64,000 nt of DNA from CBDDLD01 sp965230605 (lineage in GTDB: Bacteria; Bacteroidota; Bacteroidia; Flavobacteriales; Flavobacteriaceae), in assembly GCA_965230605.1 (NCBI GenBank), contig CBDDLD010000004.1, positions 1,240,001 through 1,304,000 on the forward strand, given 5' to 3'. Below are positions 52,358 to 60,915 of the stretch, in pieces; the stretch's first letter is position 1, and each line of letters starts with the position of its first letter. A program made the position numbers and the translations under genes. Below the pieces are notes generated by a model. The model was not told where the DNA came from. It was given only the letters and a program-made list of their open reading frames with translations, and did no database searches.

Positions 52358-53512
52358 ATGTCAAAGAAAGATTTAGGCCTCAACACCATATGTACGCATG
52401 TTGGTGAAATAAAAGATGAACAGTTCAAAGGGGCAGTGTCTCCCATATATTTAAGCTCATCCTATGAGTTTTTAGATGTGGATGTCAAACGTTATCCACG
52501 TTATTTTAATACGCCCAATCAGGAATATCTATCCAAGAAGATTGCAGCCTTAGAGCATGCTGAAGCCGCGATGATCTTTGGATCGGGTATGGCAGCTATA
52601 AGCACTATGTTTTTAGCCTTCTTAATCAAGGGAGATCACTTAGTGGTTCAGAACACCTTATATGGCGGAACGGTTAATTTTATTAAAGAGGAATTACCAA
52701 AGTATGGTATCGAATATACCTTTACGGAGGGCTATAGTGTTAAAGATTTTAAAGCGGCTATTCAGCCAAATACCAAACTGATCCATATTGAAACGCCTTC
52801 GAATCCGTTGCTGACCATTACCGATATTAAAGCGGTGACTAAAATGGCGAAGCAAAAGAAGATATTAACCTCTATCGATAACACTTTTGCCTCTCCGGTG
52901 AATCAGAATCCGATCGATCTGGGGATTGATATGGTGATGCATTCGGCTACTAAGTATTTTGGTGGGCATAGTGATATTTGTGCGGGAGCTGTAGCCAGTT
53001 CTGAGGCACATATAGAACGTATATGGCATGTGGCCAAGAACCTAGGAGGTAGCCTTAGTGATATGACCGTTTGGATGTTAGAACGAAGTATGAAAACGAT
53101 GGGACTTCGTGTAAAAGAGCAAACGAAGAATGCGATGAAGCTTGCCAAATGGCTCGATAAACATCCTAAAGTATCTAAGGTATATTATCCGGGATTGAAA
53201 TCACATCCCGAGCATAAATTGGCCAAAGCCCAAATGCATGGTTTTGGTGCGATGCTATCTTTTGAATTGACTGACGATTTGGACGGTATGGCTTTTCAAA
53301 AGCAATTGCAAATGATTAAATCATCGATGAGTTTAGCCGGAATTGAAACCACGATGATTTCTCCGCATCTGACATCACATGCTTTACTCACTCCTGAAGA
53401 ACGTAAAGCAGTGGGGATCAGTGATCAGTTGATACGACTTTCTGTAGGCATAGAAGAAGTCAAAGACATTAAGAACGATATTAAACAAGCGATACGTATA
53501 TTGCAATCCTAA
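52358..53512 (+). CDS. Cys/Met metabolism PLP enzyme (cystathionine gamma-synthase / gamma-lyase family)
   Basis: 384 aa, trans-sulfuration fold type I. The Schiff-base lysine is in MHSATKYFGGHSDICAG near residue 203; IHIETPSNPLLTITDI near 148 and IDNTFASPVNQNP near 175 are typical. It makes or breaks cystathionine, or releases methanethiol or H2S from sulfur amino acids; the exact activity cannot be read from the sequence. It is 10 bp upstream of bshB1, hinting at cysteine supply for bacillithiol (inference). Confidence 0.9.
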   Translation: MSKKDLGLNTICTHVGEIKDEQFKGAVSPIYLSSSYEFLDVDVKRYPRYFNTPNQEYLSKKIAALEHAEAAMIFGSGMAAISTMFLAFLIKGDHLVVQNTLYGGTVNFIKEELPKYGIEYTFTEGYSVKDFKAAIQPNTKLIHIETPSNPLLTITDIKAVTKMAKQKKILTSIDNTFASPVNQNPIDLGIDMVMHSATKYFGGHSDICAGAVASSEAHIERIWHVAKNLGGSLSDMTVWMLERSMKTMGLRVKEQTKNAMKLAKWLDKHPKVSKVYYPGLKSHPEHKLAKAQMHGFGAMLSFELTDDLDGMAFQKQLQMIKSSMSLAGIETTMISPHLTSHALLTPEERKAVGISDQLIRLSVGIEEVKDIKNDIKQAIRILQS

Positions 53513-53522
53513 ACTATAGAAT

Positions 53523-54245
53523 ATGAAATTAGATCTGTTAGCTATTGGAGCGCACCCAGATGATGTAGAATTGGGCTGTGGTGCTACGGTTGCCAAGGCT
53601 ATAGCTGAAGGTAAGAAAGTCGGTATTATAGATTTAACACGTGGGGAATTAGGAACTCGTGGTACTGCCGAAACTAGAGATAAAGAAGCTGAAGATGCTG
53701 CTAAGATATTAGGAGTTCATGTACGTACCAATATGGAGTTTGCAGATGGGTTTTTTGTGAATGACCGACAACATCAAATTGAGTTGATCAAAATGATCCG
53801 ATTGTATCGCCCGGAAATTGTCTTATGTAATGCGATTTATGATCGTCATATAGACCATGGCAGGGGGAGTCAATTGGTAAGCGATGCCTGCTTTTTAAGT
53901 GGCTTAGTAAAGATTGATACCAAGCATGAAGATAGTGAGCACTGGCAAGAGCCATGGCGTCCGAAACAAGTCTACCATTACATACAATGGCAAGACATGG
54001 AACCAGATGTGGTTGTTGATGTTACAGGGTTCATTGATAAGAAGATGGAAGCTGTTATGGCCTATAAAACCCAGTTTTATGACCCTAAGAGTGATGAGCC
54101 TGAAACACCAATCTCTAGTAAGAACTTTACAGACAGTATTGTATACAGAGCGCGCAACATGGGACGATTAATTCATTCTGAGTATGGTGAAGGCTTTACT
54201 GCGGAGCGTTATGTTGCCGTAGATAGTATTTTTGATCTGAAATAA
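53523..54245 (+). CDS. bshB1: Bacillithiol biosynthesis deacetylase BshB1
   Basis: 240 aa, LmbE/PIG-L fold. Zinc motif AIGAHPDDVELGCGAT at residues 7-22, LTRGELGTRGTAETRDKEA near 38-56, and NAIYDRHIDHGRGSQLV near 103. BshB1 removes the acetyl group from GlcNAc-malate to give GlcN-malate, to which BshC adds cysteine. It follows a Cys/Met metabolism gene in the same operon. It is one of two PIG-L proteins in the window; the other is secreted and unrelated in role. Confidence 0.95.
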   Translation: MKLDLLAIGAHPDDVELGCGATVAKAIAEGKKVGIIDLTRGELGTRGTAETRDKEAEDAAKILGVHVRTNMEFADGFFVNDRQHQIELIKMIRLYRPEIVLCNAIYDRHIDHGRGSQLVSDACFLSGLVKIDTKHEDSEHWQEPWRPKQVYHYIQWQDMEPDVVVDVTGFIDKKMEAVMAYKTQFYDPKSDEPETPISSKNFTDSIVYRARNMGRLIHSEYGEGFTAERYVAVDSIFDLK

Positions 54246-54259
54246 GTAAAGAAAAGGTT

Positions 54260-54289
54260 TTGTAAAAAAATCGAAATCATTTACATTTG
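54260..54289 (+). promoter_or_regulatory. Promoter of tRNA-His
   Basis: TTG (54260-54262), 19-nt spacer, TACATTTG (54282-54289): full consensus. tRNA starts 17 nt downstream. Confidence 0.75.
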
Positions 54290-54305
54290 CAGTCCTAATT
54301 AAAAT

Positions 54306-54380
54306 GGTGGTTGTAGCTCAGTTGGTTAGAGCATTGGTTTGTGGTACCAAGGGTCGTGGGTTCGAATCCCATCATCCACC
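54306..54380 (+). tRNA. tRNA-His (GTG)
   Basis: Cloverleaf with the extra G-1 (54306) opposite C73, as expected for tRNA-His. D-arm TAGCTCAGTTGG, anticodon loop with GTG, T-arm GTGGG-TTCGAAT-CCCAT. One U-U mismatch at 5-68 in the acceptor. CCA not encoded. Confidence 0.94.
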
Positions 54381-54441
54381 CCCAAGACGATTGACAGAGT
54401 CAATGTCTAGGTGCTGATCAAAGCATCAGTACAAAAAAGAA

Positions 54442-54472
54442 AAAAGCTTTCTGGAAACGGAAAGCTTTTCTT
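54442..54472 (+). terminator. Terminator after tRNA-His
   Basis: Perfect 10-bp stem AAAAGCTTTC / GAAAGCTTTT with an 8-nt loop and a following T-rich tract. Confidence 0.8.
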
Positions 54473-54513
54473 TTATCACTACTTTTGAGATGCCCCTGAA
54501 TCGATTTACATTC

Positions 54514-54768
54514 ATGGCTTATAGTGTTTATATTATTTATTCAAAATCGCTCAATAGGTATTATAAAGGTTATACTTCGAACCTAAATAGGCGGTTAAAA
54601 GAGCATAATTCAGGTTATTCTACATATACTAAAACTGGTATGCCATGGGTCTTAATCTTAGAACTGAAAAAAGAGACAAAGTCTGAAGCATTAGTATTAG
54701 AGCGTAAACTAAAGAATTTAAACAGAGAACGTTTGAAACGCTTTATTGATAAGTATAGAGATAACTAA
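54514..54768 (+). CDS. GIY-YIG nuclease family protein
   Basis: 84 aa from the ATG at 54514 (an upstream ATG would add eight unrelated residues). Motif: AYSVYIIYSKSLNRYYKGYT, where the GIY and YIG positions read VYI and YKG, then LNRRLKEHN. Such YhbQ-like single-domain proteins are common in Flavobacteria, often near tRNA genes; their role may be DNA repair or none known. It sits between tRNA-His and a repeat element. Confidence 0.88.
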   Translation: MAYSVYIIYSKSLNRYYKGYTSNLNRRLKEHNSGYSTYTKTGMPWVLILELKKETKSEALVLERKLKNLNRERLKRFIDKYRDN

Positions 54769-54792
54769 TTCAACAAGATAATAGCATTAAAA

Positions 54793-54815
54793 AAGCCTCC
54801 AATTAGGAGGCTTTT
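54793..54815 (+). terminator. Terminator of the GIY-YIG gene
   Basis: Stem AAGCCTCC / GGAGGCTT (54793-54800 and 54806-54813) with AATTA loop, A-run before and TTTT across the end; may serve both strands. Confidence 0.85.
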
Positions 54816-54831
54816 ATCTTTCTTAGAATAG

Positions 54832-54908
54832 TGATGTCATTTCGACAGAGCGAGAAACGAGTGACGAGAAATCTAGAGATTCCTCTTCGTACCTCATTCG
54901 GAATGACA
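54832..54908. repeat. REP-like palindromic intergenic element
   Basis: Begins GATGTCATTTCGACAGAGCG and ends CATTCGGAATGACAAAC: the outer parts TGTCATT and AATGACA are inverted. This is the common flavobacterial 'GTCATTTCGAC' intergenic repeat type. Between convergent genes. Confidence 0.65.
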
Positions 54909-54919
54909 AACCTTTATCT

Positions 54920-56485
54920 TTACTTAGGCTCTGCCTTATCTACGACGATACGCTCGTCTCTATTGGCTACTTCCCAAGCCGTATGAAAGATCAGACGCGC
55001 TCTATTTTCTAATAGATCATATTCAATTTTATCCGGAGTATCTGTTGGTCTGTGATAATCTTCATGAGTACCATTAAAATAAAAGATCACAGGAATATTA
55101 TTTTTTGCAAAGTTGTAGTGGTCAGAACGATAGTAAAAACGATTCGGGTCGTTTTCATCATTGTATGTATAATCCAGTTCAACATTACAATACTTAGTAT
55201 TTACTTCTTCAGATATATTGTGTAGATCAGTACTCAGTTTATCACTTCCAATCAAATATACATAGTTTCTGTCACCTTCTTTACGTTTTGGATCTATTCT
55301 GCCAATCATATCTATATTGAGATCAGCTACTGTATTCTCTAATGGAAAGATGGGATCATTATCGGTATAATGTCTTGAGCCTAAAAGGCCTCTTTCTTCA
55401 CCGGTAACATGTAAAAATAAGATGGAACGTCTTGGACCGTAACCATCTTCTGCCGCTTTCTTAAAAGCCTCAGCAATTTCTAATATGGCTACAGTTCCTG
55501 AACCATCATCATCAGCCCCATTATATACTTCGCCTTCTTTTATACCTTCATGATCGAGATGTGCAGAGATCACCAAGATCTCTTCCGGCTTTTCAGAACC
55601 TTCAATATAGGCTACAACATTTTCCGACATTACAATATCTGCTTCGTGTTTTGCATTAATAGTGAGTTGTGTACTTACCACTTTAGGTTCACTATCCTCA
55701 GAAATGGACGGATGTAATGCTTTCCCCAATTTTTCAGTAATCATCATAAAGAGCATACCTTCCTCATTACTTTTTAGCGATAATCTCCCAAACCTTCTTG
55801 AGGTTGATAGATTTTTATAGAATGGTGAATATCTTGAGAATAAATTGTCATCGACAAATAAGATGGCCTTAGCGCCATGCTCTCTTGCTGCATCTCTTTT
55901 AGACGATAATGCCTGCCTGCCTTCTGTCCATTTCGTAGGCTCAGCACTACCTGAAGAAACAAAGTTACCATTCGCATCTTTTGGTTCTCCGGCTTTTACC
56001 AGGACAACTTTGTCTTTAACGTCAATATTTTCGTAGTCTGAATAATTATCCGAATCAATGCCATACCCAGCATAAACAATCTCATTAGTATTTATGGTAA
56101 CAGAATTAGAAATGGCTAAAGAGATCTGATCGTCATAGACGGCAAAAGGCGTACCATTAACATTTACCTCAGCTTCGGTTACTTTTGGTTTTTCTAAAGT
56201 AACTTCCTGAAAGTAATCGTCACCAGATAATGGGCTTTTGACACCCATGGTCTGATATTGTGTTTTAAGATATTCTACAGCTTTTTTCTGTCCGGGTTCT
56301 CCGGTTGCCCTACCTTCAAAATCATCTGAGGCAAAGGTGTATAGTAGGTCTTTAAGCTCATCTGCTGTGATGGTCGTGGCATATTCTGTTGGGTCTGCTG
56401 ATTTCTTTTTTCCTTTAGCACCTTGCGAGCCGCCACAGGCAAAAAGAGTAGTTGCAATACCCAATACTAGTATTGAATTTTTCAT
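54920..56485 (-). CDS. M28 family metallopeptidase lipoprotein with PA-like domain
   Basis: 521 aa. Lipobox signal LVLGIATTLFAC, then a Gly/Ser/Lys linker. A protease-associated-like insert spans about 110-260. The M28 zinc ligands appear in ISAHLDHEGIKEGE near 310, YNGADDDGSGTVAIL near 323, HVTGEERGLLGSRHY near 359, LNIDMIGRID near 387 and FNGTHEDYHRPTDTP near 478. It is an extracytoplasmic aminopeptidase-type enzyme. A paralogue follows 117 bp upstream. Confidence 0.92.
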   Translation of the reverse strand: MKNSILVLGIATTLFACGGSQGAKGKKKSADPTEYATTITADELKDLLYTFASDDFEGRATGEPGQKKAVEYLKTQYQTMGVKSPLSGDDYFQEVTLEKPKVTEAEVNVNGTPFAVYDDQISLAISNSVTINTNEIVYAGYGIDSDNYSDYENIDVKDKVVLVKAGEPKDANGNFVSSGSAEPTKWTEGRQALSSKRDAAREHGAKAILFVDDNLFSRYSPFYKNLSTSRRFGRLSLKSNEEGMLFMMITEKLGKALHPSISEDSEPKVVSTQLTINAKHEADIVMSENVVAYIEGSEKPEEILVISAHLDHEGIKEGEVYNGADDDGSGTVAILEIAEAFKKAAEDGYGPRRSILFLHVTGEERGLLGSRHYTDNDPIFPLENTVADLNIDMIGRIDPKRKEGDRNYVYLIGSDKLSTDLHNISEEVNTKYCNVELDYTYNDENDPNRFYYRSDHYNFAKNNIPVIFYFNGTHEDYHRPTDTPDKIEYDLLENRARLIFHTAWEVANRDERIVVDKAEPK

Positions 56486-56602
56486 GTTTAAGGTTGTATG
56501 TATATAGAGTTAATAGTCTTTTTAAAAAAAGTATCCTACGATATTACGAAATATATTAAATATTAGTAGGCTGAAGGAAAAGTCTTTTAACAAACTTTAA
56601 CA

Positions 56603-57634
56603 TCAAATGATCTCCGGATTCAATTGATCTTCAGAATTAGCAATATACCAGGTTGTAGCAAAAATGAGATGCGTTCTTTTGGCTAGTAGTTCGTAATTGA
56701 TCTTATCTGCGGTGTCTGTAGGCTTTGTATAATCTTCATGTTCACCATTAAAGAAGAATGCCACAGGAATACCTTTTAGGGCAAAATTGTAATGATCAGA
56801 CCTGTAATAGTAGCGGTTGACATCTTCTTCACCATTGTAGCTATAGTCTAATTCTAACTGGCTAAATGTTTTGTTAGACTCTTGAATGATATAATGTAGC
56901 TCTGTGCTGATACGATCGGAACCAATGACATAGACATAGTTTTCATCGTCTTTATGCGATTTATCTACACGTCCAATCATATCTGTATTGAGTGTGGCAA
57001 CAGTATATTCTAAGGGAAAAATGGGATGTTCTGTATAATACCTTGAACCATGTAACCCGACTTCTTCTGCAGTAACATGTAAAAATACAATGCTACGTTT
57101 AGGGCGGTATCCATTTTGCGCTGCCATATCAAATGCTTCTGCCATCTCTAAAACTGCTGCTGTACCGGACCCATTGTCATCGGCGCCATTATATATTTCT
57201 CCATCTTTTATGCCTTCATGATCTGAGTGTGCTGTAATAATCACATACTCGTCCGGATACACAGACCCTTCTATATAGGCAATAACATTTTGAGAGTCAT
57301 TAAGATCATCGGGGAGTGCATCTGAAGGCACATTTTGATAGTAATCCGGAACACTTTCAGGAGCACTTATGTCTAGATTTTTGTAGTAATTACGGATGTA
57401 ATTGCAGACCATGTTATGGCCTTCTTCACCTGTTTTTCGTCCATTGTATTTATCTGATGAGATTTCAGTAACATGGATATTGAGCTCTTCAGGTGTAATG
57501 GTGTTGATGTATGTTTTTATGGCCTCTTTGTCATCAAAAACAATACTCTCTTTGAGCTTTTTTATTTTTTCGCTATGTCGTTCTGTGGCACAAGACCCAA
57601 TCAAAAGTAGGGCTGAGGCAACCAATATCTTCAT
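56603..57634 (-). CDS. M28 family metallopeptidase lipoprotein without PA domain
   Basis: 343 aa from the ATG at 57634; the two codons before it open with a TTG. Lipobox signal ILVASALLLIGSC. All M28 motifs are present (ITAHSDHEGIKDGE, YNGADDNGSGTAAVL, HVTAEEVGLHGSRYY, LNTDMIGRVD, FNGEHEDYTKPTDT). It lacks the ~150-aa PA-like insert of its neighbour, which it otherwise closely resembles, so the pair arose by duplication followed by domain loss or gain. Confidence 0.9.
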   Translation of the reverse strand: MKILVASALLLIGSCATERHSEKIKKLKESIVFDDKEAIKTYINTITPEELNIHVTEISSDKYNGRKTGEEGHNMVCNYIRNYYKNLDISAPESVPDYYQNVPSDALPDDLNDSQNVIAYIEGSVYPDEYVIITAHSDHEGIKDGEIYNGADDNGSGTAAVLEMAEAFDMAAQNGYRPKRSIVFLHVTAEEVGLHGSRYYTEHPIFPLEYTVATLNTDMIGRVDKSHKDDENYVYVIGSDRISTELHYIIQESNKTFSQLELDYSYNGEEDVNRYYYRSDHYNFALKGIPVAFFFNGEHEDYTKPTDTADKINYELLAKRTHLIFATTWYIANSEDQLNPEII

Positions 57635-57717
57635 GGACAACTAATTTTCACGCAAAAGTAAACTAAAATTGTATAACTACCTTATCTATAATTAAATAAA
57701 GGAAAAATTGACTAACG

Positions 57718-58047
57718 TTATTCATCAATATCAATATCCTCTAAAAGTTCTTTAGAGTCTTCGACAGATTCATCTTCACGTTGTTCTAATTCTTGAGTGT
57801 CACCCAGTTCAGCTTCGTGAAACACACTTTTGTAAATAGTTAATGATAAGGCTACAATAGTGAGTAAAAATATATATTGAATGGTTTTGGTTTTAGAACT
57901 ACTCTTTTTATTGTAGTAGAGTATACCCAATCCACACAAGAATGCAACTATGGTTGGAAACACAGATATTTTAAAGAGCGGAGTAACGGCCAATATAACC
58001 GCAAGAACTGAGGCTATGAATCCTATGATAATAAGTGCTTTTTTCAT
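57718..58047 (-). CDS. Small membrane protein with acidic tail
   Basis: 109 aa with three hydrophobic helices (about 4-25, 27-45 and 55-72) and a C-terminal tail that is strongly acidic (ELGDTQELEQREDESVEDSK and DIDIDE). No family recognised. It lies 4 nt after the DUF3108 start-to-stop junction, so it is co-transcribed with it. Confidence 0.72.
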   Translation of the reverse strand: MKKALIIIGFIASVLAVILAVTPLFKISVFPTIVAFLCGLGILYYNKKSSSKTKTIQYIFLLTIVALSLTIYKSVFHEAELGDTQELEQREDESVEDSKELLEDIDIDE

Positions 58048-58051
58048 AAAA

Positions 58052-58831
58052 CTAGTGTTTTAAACCTGTAGCTGATTTGATCTTTAATTCACCACTACCT
58101 ACAGCAATTTTGAACTTTGCATATACCGGTATTTTGTTGGCGTCTGCAGTTAACCAAAGTAAATTTGAGTTTTTACCTTTTAGAACATCACTTCCCTTTA
58201 GGGCAATAGATAATTTATAACAAGCCTTGCTTCCTAATTTGGTAGAAATGGTTTCTTTAGCTAAATACGTTACTGTTACAGTGGTTTCTTTATTATCAAA
58301 CAAGACTGTGAAATTTTGCTGATCACCAACAGAGGCTTTGTGGATGTCTAAATTTCTAATATGGTAAAGCGTGGCCACAAGGTCTTTGGTAGAGCCTCCA
58401 ATGTTCACTGTATTTTTCTCATCCCAATATTTTCCTTCCTTATTTCTTTTACGTTTTAAGCTATTAACTGTTTTGGTTTTATGGCTGTACTTATATTGCA
58501 TAAACTTATAATACCCACCTTCACTAATATCTCTTTTATAGAGGTAAGGTGTTAATGTTTTTGGGCTCACATAGCTTTCATAAAGGTCTCTTATTTTAAA
58601 GAAATTGTCCCAACGGCTATAGGTTGCTGCTGTACATTTTAGGCGGAGTAATGTGTTTTTTGAGGTCTTTACTTCGCTAGTAGCCATGGTCACTTCCGCG
58701 ATATCGGTAAGTAGCCCGGACATGTTATAAGATGCTGTGTATACTAATTTTTCGCCTGCAGCAATAGTGTTGTTCTGTGAAAAGCTGGCAGCACTTATAC
58801 ATAAGGTTATAAGTAGAATTAAGTGTCGCAT
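58052..58831 (-). CDS. DUF3108 domain-containing secreted protein
   Basis: 259 aa. Signal peptide LILLITLCISAASFSQ, cut near residue 19. DUF3108 features: AAGEKLVYTASYNMSGLLTD near 25 and LWLTADANKIPVYAKFKI near 225, a beta-barrel-like fold. It is thought to lie in the periplasm or outer membrane and its function is unknown. Downstream genes on the same strand: a membrane protein and two M28 peptidases. Confidence 0.9.
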   Translation of the reverse strand: MRHLILLITLCISAASFSQNNTIAAGEKLVYTASYNMSGLLTDIAEVTMATSEVKTSKNTLLRLKCTAATYSRWDNFFKIRDLYESYVSPKTLTPYLYKRDISEGGYYKFMQYKYSHKTKTVNSLKRKRNKEGKYWDEKNTVNIGGSTKDLVATLYHIRNLDIHKASVGDQQNFTVLFDNKETTVTVTYLAKETISTKLGSKACYKLSIALKGSDVLKGKNSNLLWLTADANKIPVYAKFKIAVGSGELKIKSATGLKH

Positions 58832-58960
58832 GGTTAATAAACGTTTTAGTTAATAACGAAAGTAGTATCATTTATTGTGCCGAAAATACAATGGTTAATT
58901 TAATTCCTCTAACTTTTAAATGAAATTTATCGGGGCAATTAATAAAAAGAATAAAAAAAC

Positions 58961-58991
58961 TTGGCATGATTGAAAAAGGATTTTATATTTG
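58961..58991 (+). promoter_or_regulatory. Promoter of tRNA-Ser
   Basis: TTG (58961-58963), 20-nt spacer, TATATTTG (58984-58991). tRNA starts 12 nt later. Confidence 0.75.
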
Positions 58992-59002
58992 CACCCGCAA
59001 AA

Positions 59003-59087
59003 GGAGGAATGGCAGAGTGGTCGAATGCGGCAGTCTTGAAAACTGTTGAGGGTCACACCTCCGGGGGTTCGAATCCCTCTTCCTCCG
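59003..59087 (+). tRNA. tRNA-Ser (TGA)
   Basis: Acceptor GGAGGAA / TTCCTCC, anticodon loop CTTGAAA with TGA, long variable arm (TTGAGGGTCACACCTCC region) as in class II tRNAs, T-arm with GGTTCGAATCC. Discriminator G at 59087. The 3' end is duplicated at 59225-59244. Confidence 0.95.
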
Positions 59088-59091
59088 CGAT
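59072..59091 (+). repeat. Attachment-site core, copy 1 (tRNA-Ser 3' end)
   Basis: 20 bp starting AATCCCTCTTCC inside the tRNA-Ser T-arm and acceptor, repeated exactly at 59225-59244. Typical of tyrosine recombinase att cores at tRNA genes. Confidence 0.8.
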
Positions 59092-59122
59092 CAAGCACAA
59101 CGTTAAAATGGCTTGAAATGAA

Positions 59123-59153
59123 AATCCCGCAAGTTTACTTGTTGGGATTTTTT
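59123..59153 (+). terminator. Terminator after tRNA-Ser
   Basis: Hairpin ATCCCGCAAG / CTTGTTGGGAT with internal mismatch and a TTTA loop, followed by TTTTTT. Confidence 0.75.
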
Positions 59154-59224
59154 GTTTTTAGCTGCTATCCTGAAAAGGATAGAACGTTGTATTTGCAAAA
59201 CTCGGTTAGAGGGATCATGAAATT

Positions 59225-59244
59225 AATCCCTCTTCCTCCGCGAT
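59225..59244 (+). repeat. Attachment-site core, copy 2
   Basis: Exact 20-bp copy of the tRNA-Ser end (59072-59091), 153 bp downstream. It is preceded by GAGGGATCATGAAATTAATC, which lets the end form a small hairpin. Further on, TTGACA-type repeats (about 59282-59300) may be integrase arm sites. Confidence 0.8.
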
Positions 59245-59327
59245 AATCCTTGTAATCAATTGATTTTCAATGGTTTTATTTTTTGGTTGACAGTATAGTT
59301 GACAATACTATCACTTTTAATGTAGTT

Positions 59328-59705
59328 TCATTTTGGTTTTATCATATAATCTTGCCACTTAATTAGAATGAACTTATCAATTGAGTTTTCTTTTCTTTTT
59401 AAGAAACCATACTCATAAGCAAATAAGTAAACATCACCCTTTTTGTTTTTCCAATAATGAGTGAAATATTTTGCATTAAAACCCAAGTCTTCTAATACTT
59501 GACATCTTACTGTAGCCTTACCAGCCTTGTTAAATTGTTTAAGAAGTTTTCTATTTAATTTTAAATGTTTATCAACTGTTTGATAAAAATTATGTCCTTC
59601 TAATTTTACTTTTATATACTGATATGCACTTTTACAATGTACATCACAATATTTTTTGTCGGACCTTCCCTCCAAGGGTTTTCCACAATGAATACATTCT
59701 TTCAT
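59328..59705 (-). CDS. Small zinc-ribbon protein next to the integrase
   Basis: 125 aa. N-terminal zinc ribbon CIHCGKPLEGRSDKKYCDVHC at residues 4-24 (two Cys pairs: CxxC and CxxxC), then a helical, basic remainder (LNRKLLKQFNKAGKATVRC). Such proteins are frequent in Bacteroidota genomes. It is divergent from the integrase with a palindrome between them, so a regulator or excision-factor role is possible, but no family function is known. Confidence 0.75.
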   Translation of the reverse strand: MKECIHCGKPLEGRSDKKYCDVHCKSAYQYIKVKLEGHNFYQTVDKHLKLNRKLLKQFNKAGKATVRCQVLEDLGFNAKYFTHYWKNKKGDVYLFAYEYGFLKRKENSIDKFILIKWQDYMIKPK

Positions 59706-59731
59706 AAAATATATATAAGAATATTATACGC

Positions 59732-59749
59732 ATAATATACGTATATTAT
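59732..59749. promoter_or_regulatory. Palindromic operator between zinc-ribbon and integrase genes
   Basis: Perfect 18-bp palindrome with centre ATACGTAT. A second imperfect version (ATTATACGCATAAT, about 59723-59736) overlaps on its left. It lies in the middle of the divergent intergenic region and can control both genes. Confidence 0.55.
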
Positions 59750-59784
59750 ACTGTTAAGTAAAAAACAACTTTTAATATTATCCA

Positions 59785-60915
59785 ATGAGACCTAACAAAC
59801 ATATTACTTTAAGGCATTTACTAATCGAAAATCGAAAATGTATTGGACTAAAATTCAACTCTGATAAGGTATTGAATAGTATGATAAAGGAATTGGATGG
59901 AATTTCTTGGAACGATGAATATTCGATGTATTATCTTCCAAACAATAAAAATAATCTTGACAAAATCTTTAATCTATTTCGTGGTGTTGCTTGGATAAAC
60001 ACAAATTATTTTTTTGATAAATCCAACTCCAAAGGACTTGAAGAAGAATTTGATGTTTCTTGGTTTAGAAGAAGAAACCTACCTTCTTCTTATAAAAAAT
60101 GTCCTGATGGATTTATAGATAAACTTGAAATAAAACGTTATGCTAATAATACGGCAAAAGCATATATTTCTTGCTTTGAGAAGTTTCTGAACTATTATAA
60201 TGAGAGGGATATTGATTCTTTGAATGACAAAGACATTAGGGAATACTTAAAATTTTTAGTTGGTAAAAACTTATCTAATTCATTTATTAACCAGAGTATT
60301 AATAGTATTAAATTTTATTATGAAATAGTGTTGGGCATGCCTAATAGGTTTTATGATATAGAGAGACCAAGAAAAAAAAGAAAACTCCCGACAGTACTGT
60401 CTAAGGGAGAAGTGAGAAATTTAATTTCAGCCACTAAAAATCTGAAACATAAATGTATCCTTTCGCTACTATACTCAGCTGGGTTAAGAAGAAGTGAATT
60501 ATTAAATTTAAAAATTAGCGATATAGATAGCCAAAGAATGCTAATTAAGGTTAGAGATGCTAAGGGAAATAAGGATAGATATACTTTATTGGCAGATTCT
60601 ACCCTTAAAGATTTAAGAAAGTACTATATTTCATATAAGCCTGAAGAATATCTTTTTGAGGGGCAAACTAAAGCAAAATATAGTGCCAGTAGTATCACAA
60701 ACATTATTTTGAAAGCATGTATTGGAGCTGGTATTAAAAAAAATGTTACCTCGCATACCCTTAGACATAGTTTTGCCACTCATCTTTTGGAAAATGGAAC
60801 AGATCTTAGATATATACAACTATTATTAGGTCATAATTCTACAAAAACAACAGAAATTTATACTCATGTAGCTACAAATAGCTTTAATTCAATAAAAAAT
60901 CCTCTTGACTTGTAA
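59785..60915 (+). CDS. Tyrosine recombinase / integrase of the cassette array
   Basis: 376 aa. An N-terminal ~75-residue arm-type domain (HITLRHLLIENRKCIGLKF) is followed by a SAM-like core-binding domain (about 110-195) and the catalytic domain: R235 in SAGLRRSELL, K in GNKDRYT, H324 and R327 in SHTLRHSFATHL, H350 in LLGHNS and Tyr359 in EIYTHVATN. The C-terminus SIKNPLDL resembles the IntI ending, but the ~16-20-residue helix insertion that defines IntI between the catalytic Lys and HxxR boxes is missing. It points the same way as the cassettes, as in Treponema-type integrons. It is divergent from a zinc-ribbon gene and lies 541 bp from the tRNA-Ser att copy. Confidence 0.9.
   Translation: MRPNKHITLRHLLIENRKCIGLKFNSDKVLNSMIKELDGISWNDEYSMYYLPNNKNNLDKIFNLFRGVAWINTNYFFDKSNSKGLEEEFDVSWFRRRNLPSSYKKCPDGFIDKLEIKRYANNTAKAYISCFEKFLNYYNERDIDSLNDKDIREYLKFLVGKNLSNSFINQSINSIKFYYEIVLGMPNRFYDIERPRKKRKLPTVLSKGEVRNLISATKNLKHKCILSLLYSAGLRRSELLNLKISDIDSQRMLIKVRDAKGNKDRYTLLADSTLKDLRKYYISYKPEEYLFEGQTKAKYSASSITNIILKACIGAGIKKNVTSHTLRHSFATHLLENGTDLRYIQLLLGHNSTKTTEIYTHVATNSFNSIKNPLDL

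Noticed and set aside
59046..59246. 66-aa frame starting inside tRNA-Ser
   Set aside because: Overlaps the tRNA, the terminator and the duplicated att core.
59785..60915. Calling the recombinase IntI and the region a standard integron
   Set aside because: The catalytic domain lacks the IntI-specific extra helix and the cassette sites do not strictly fit GTTRRRY; described as integron-like instead.
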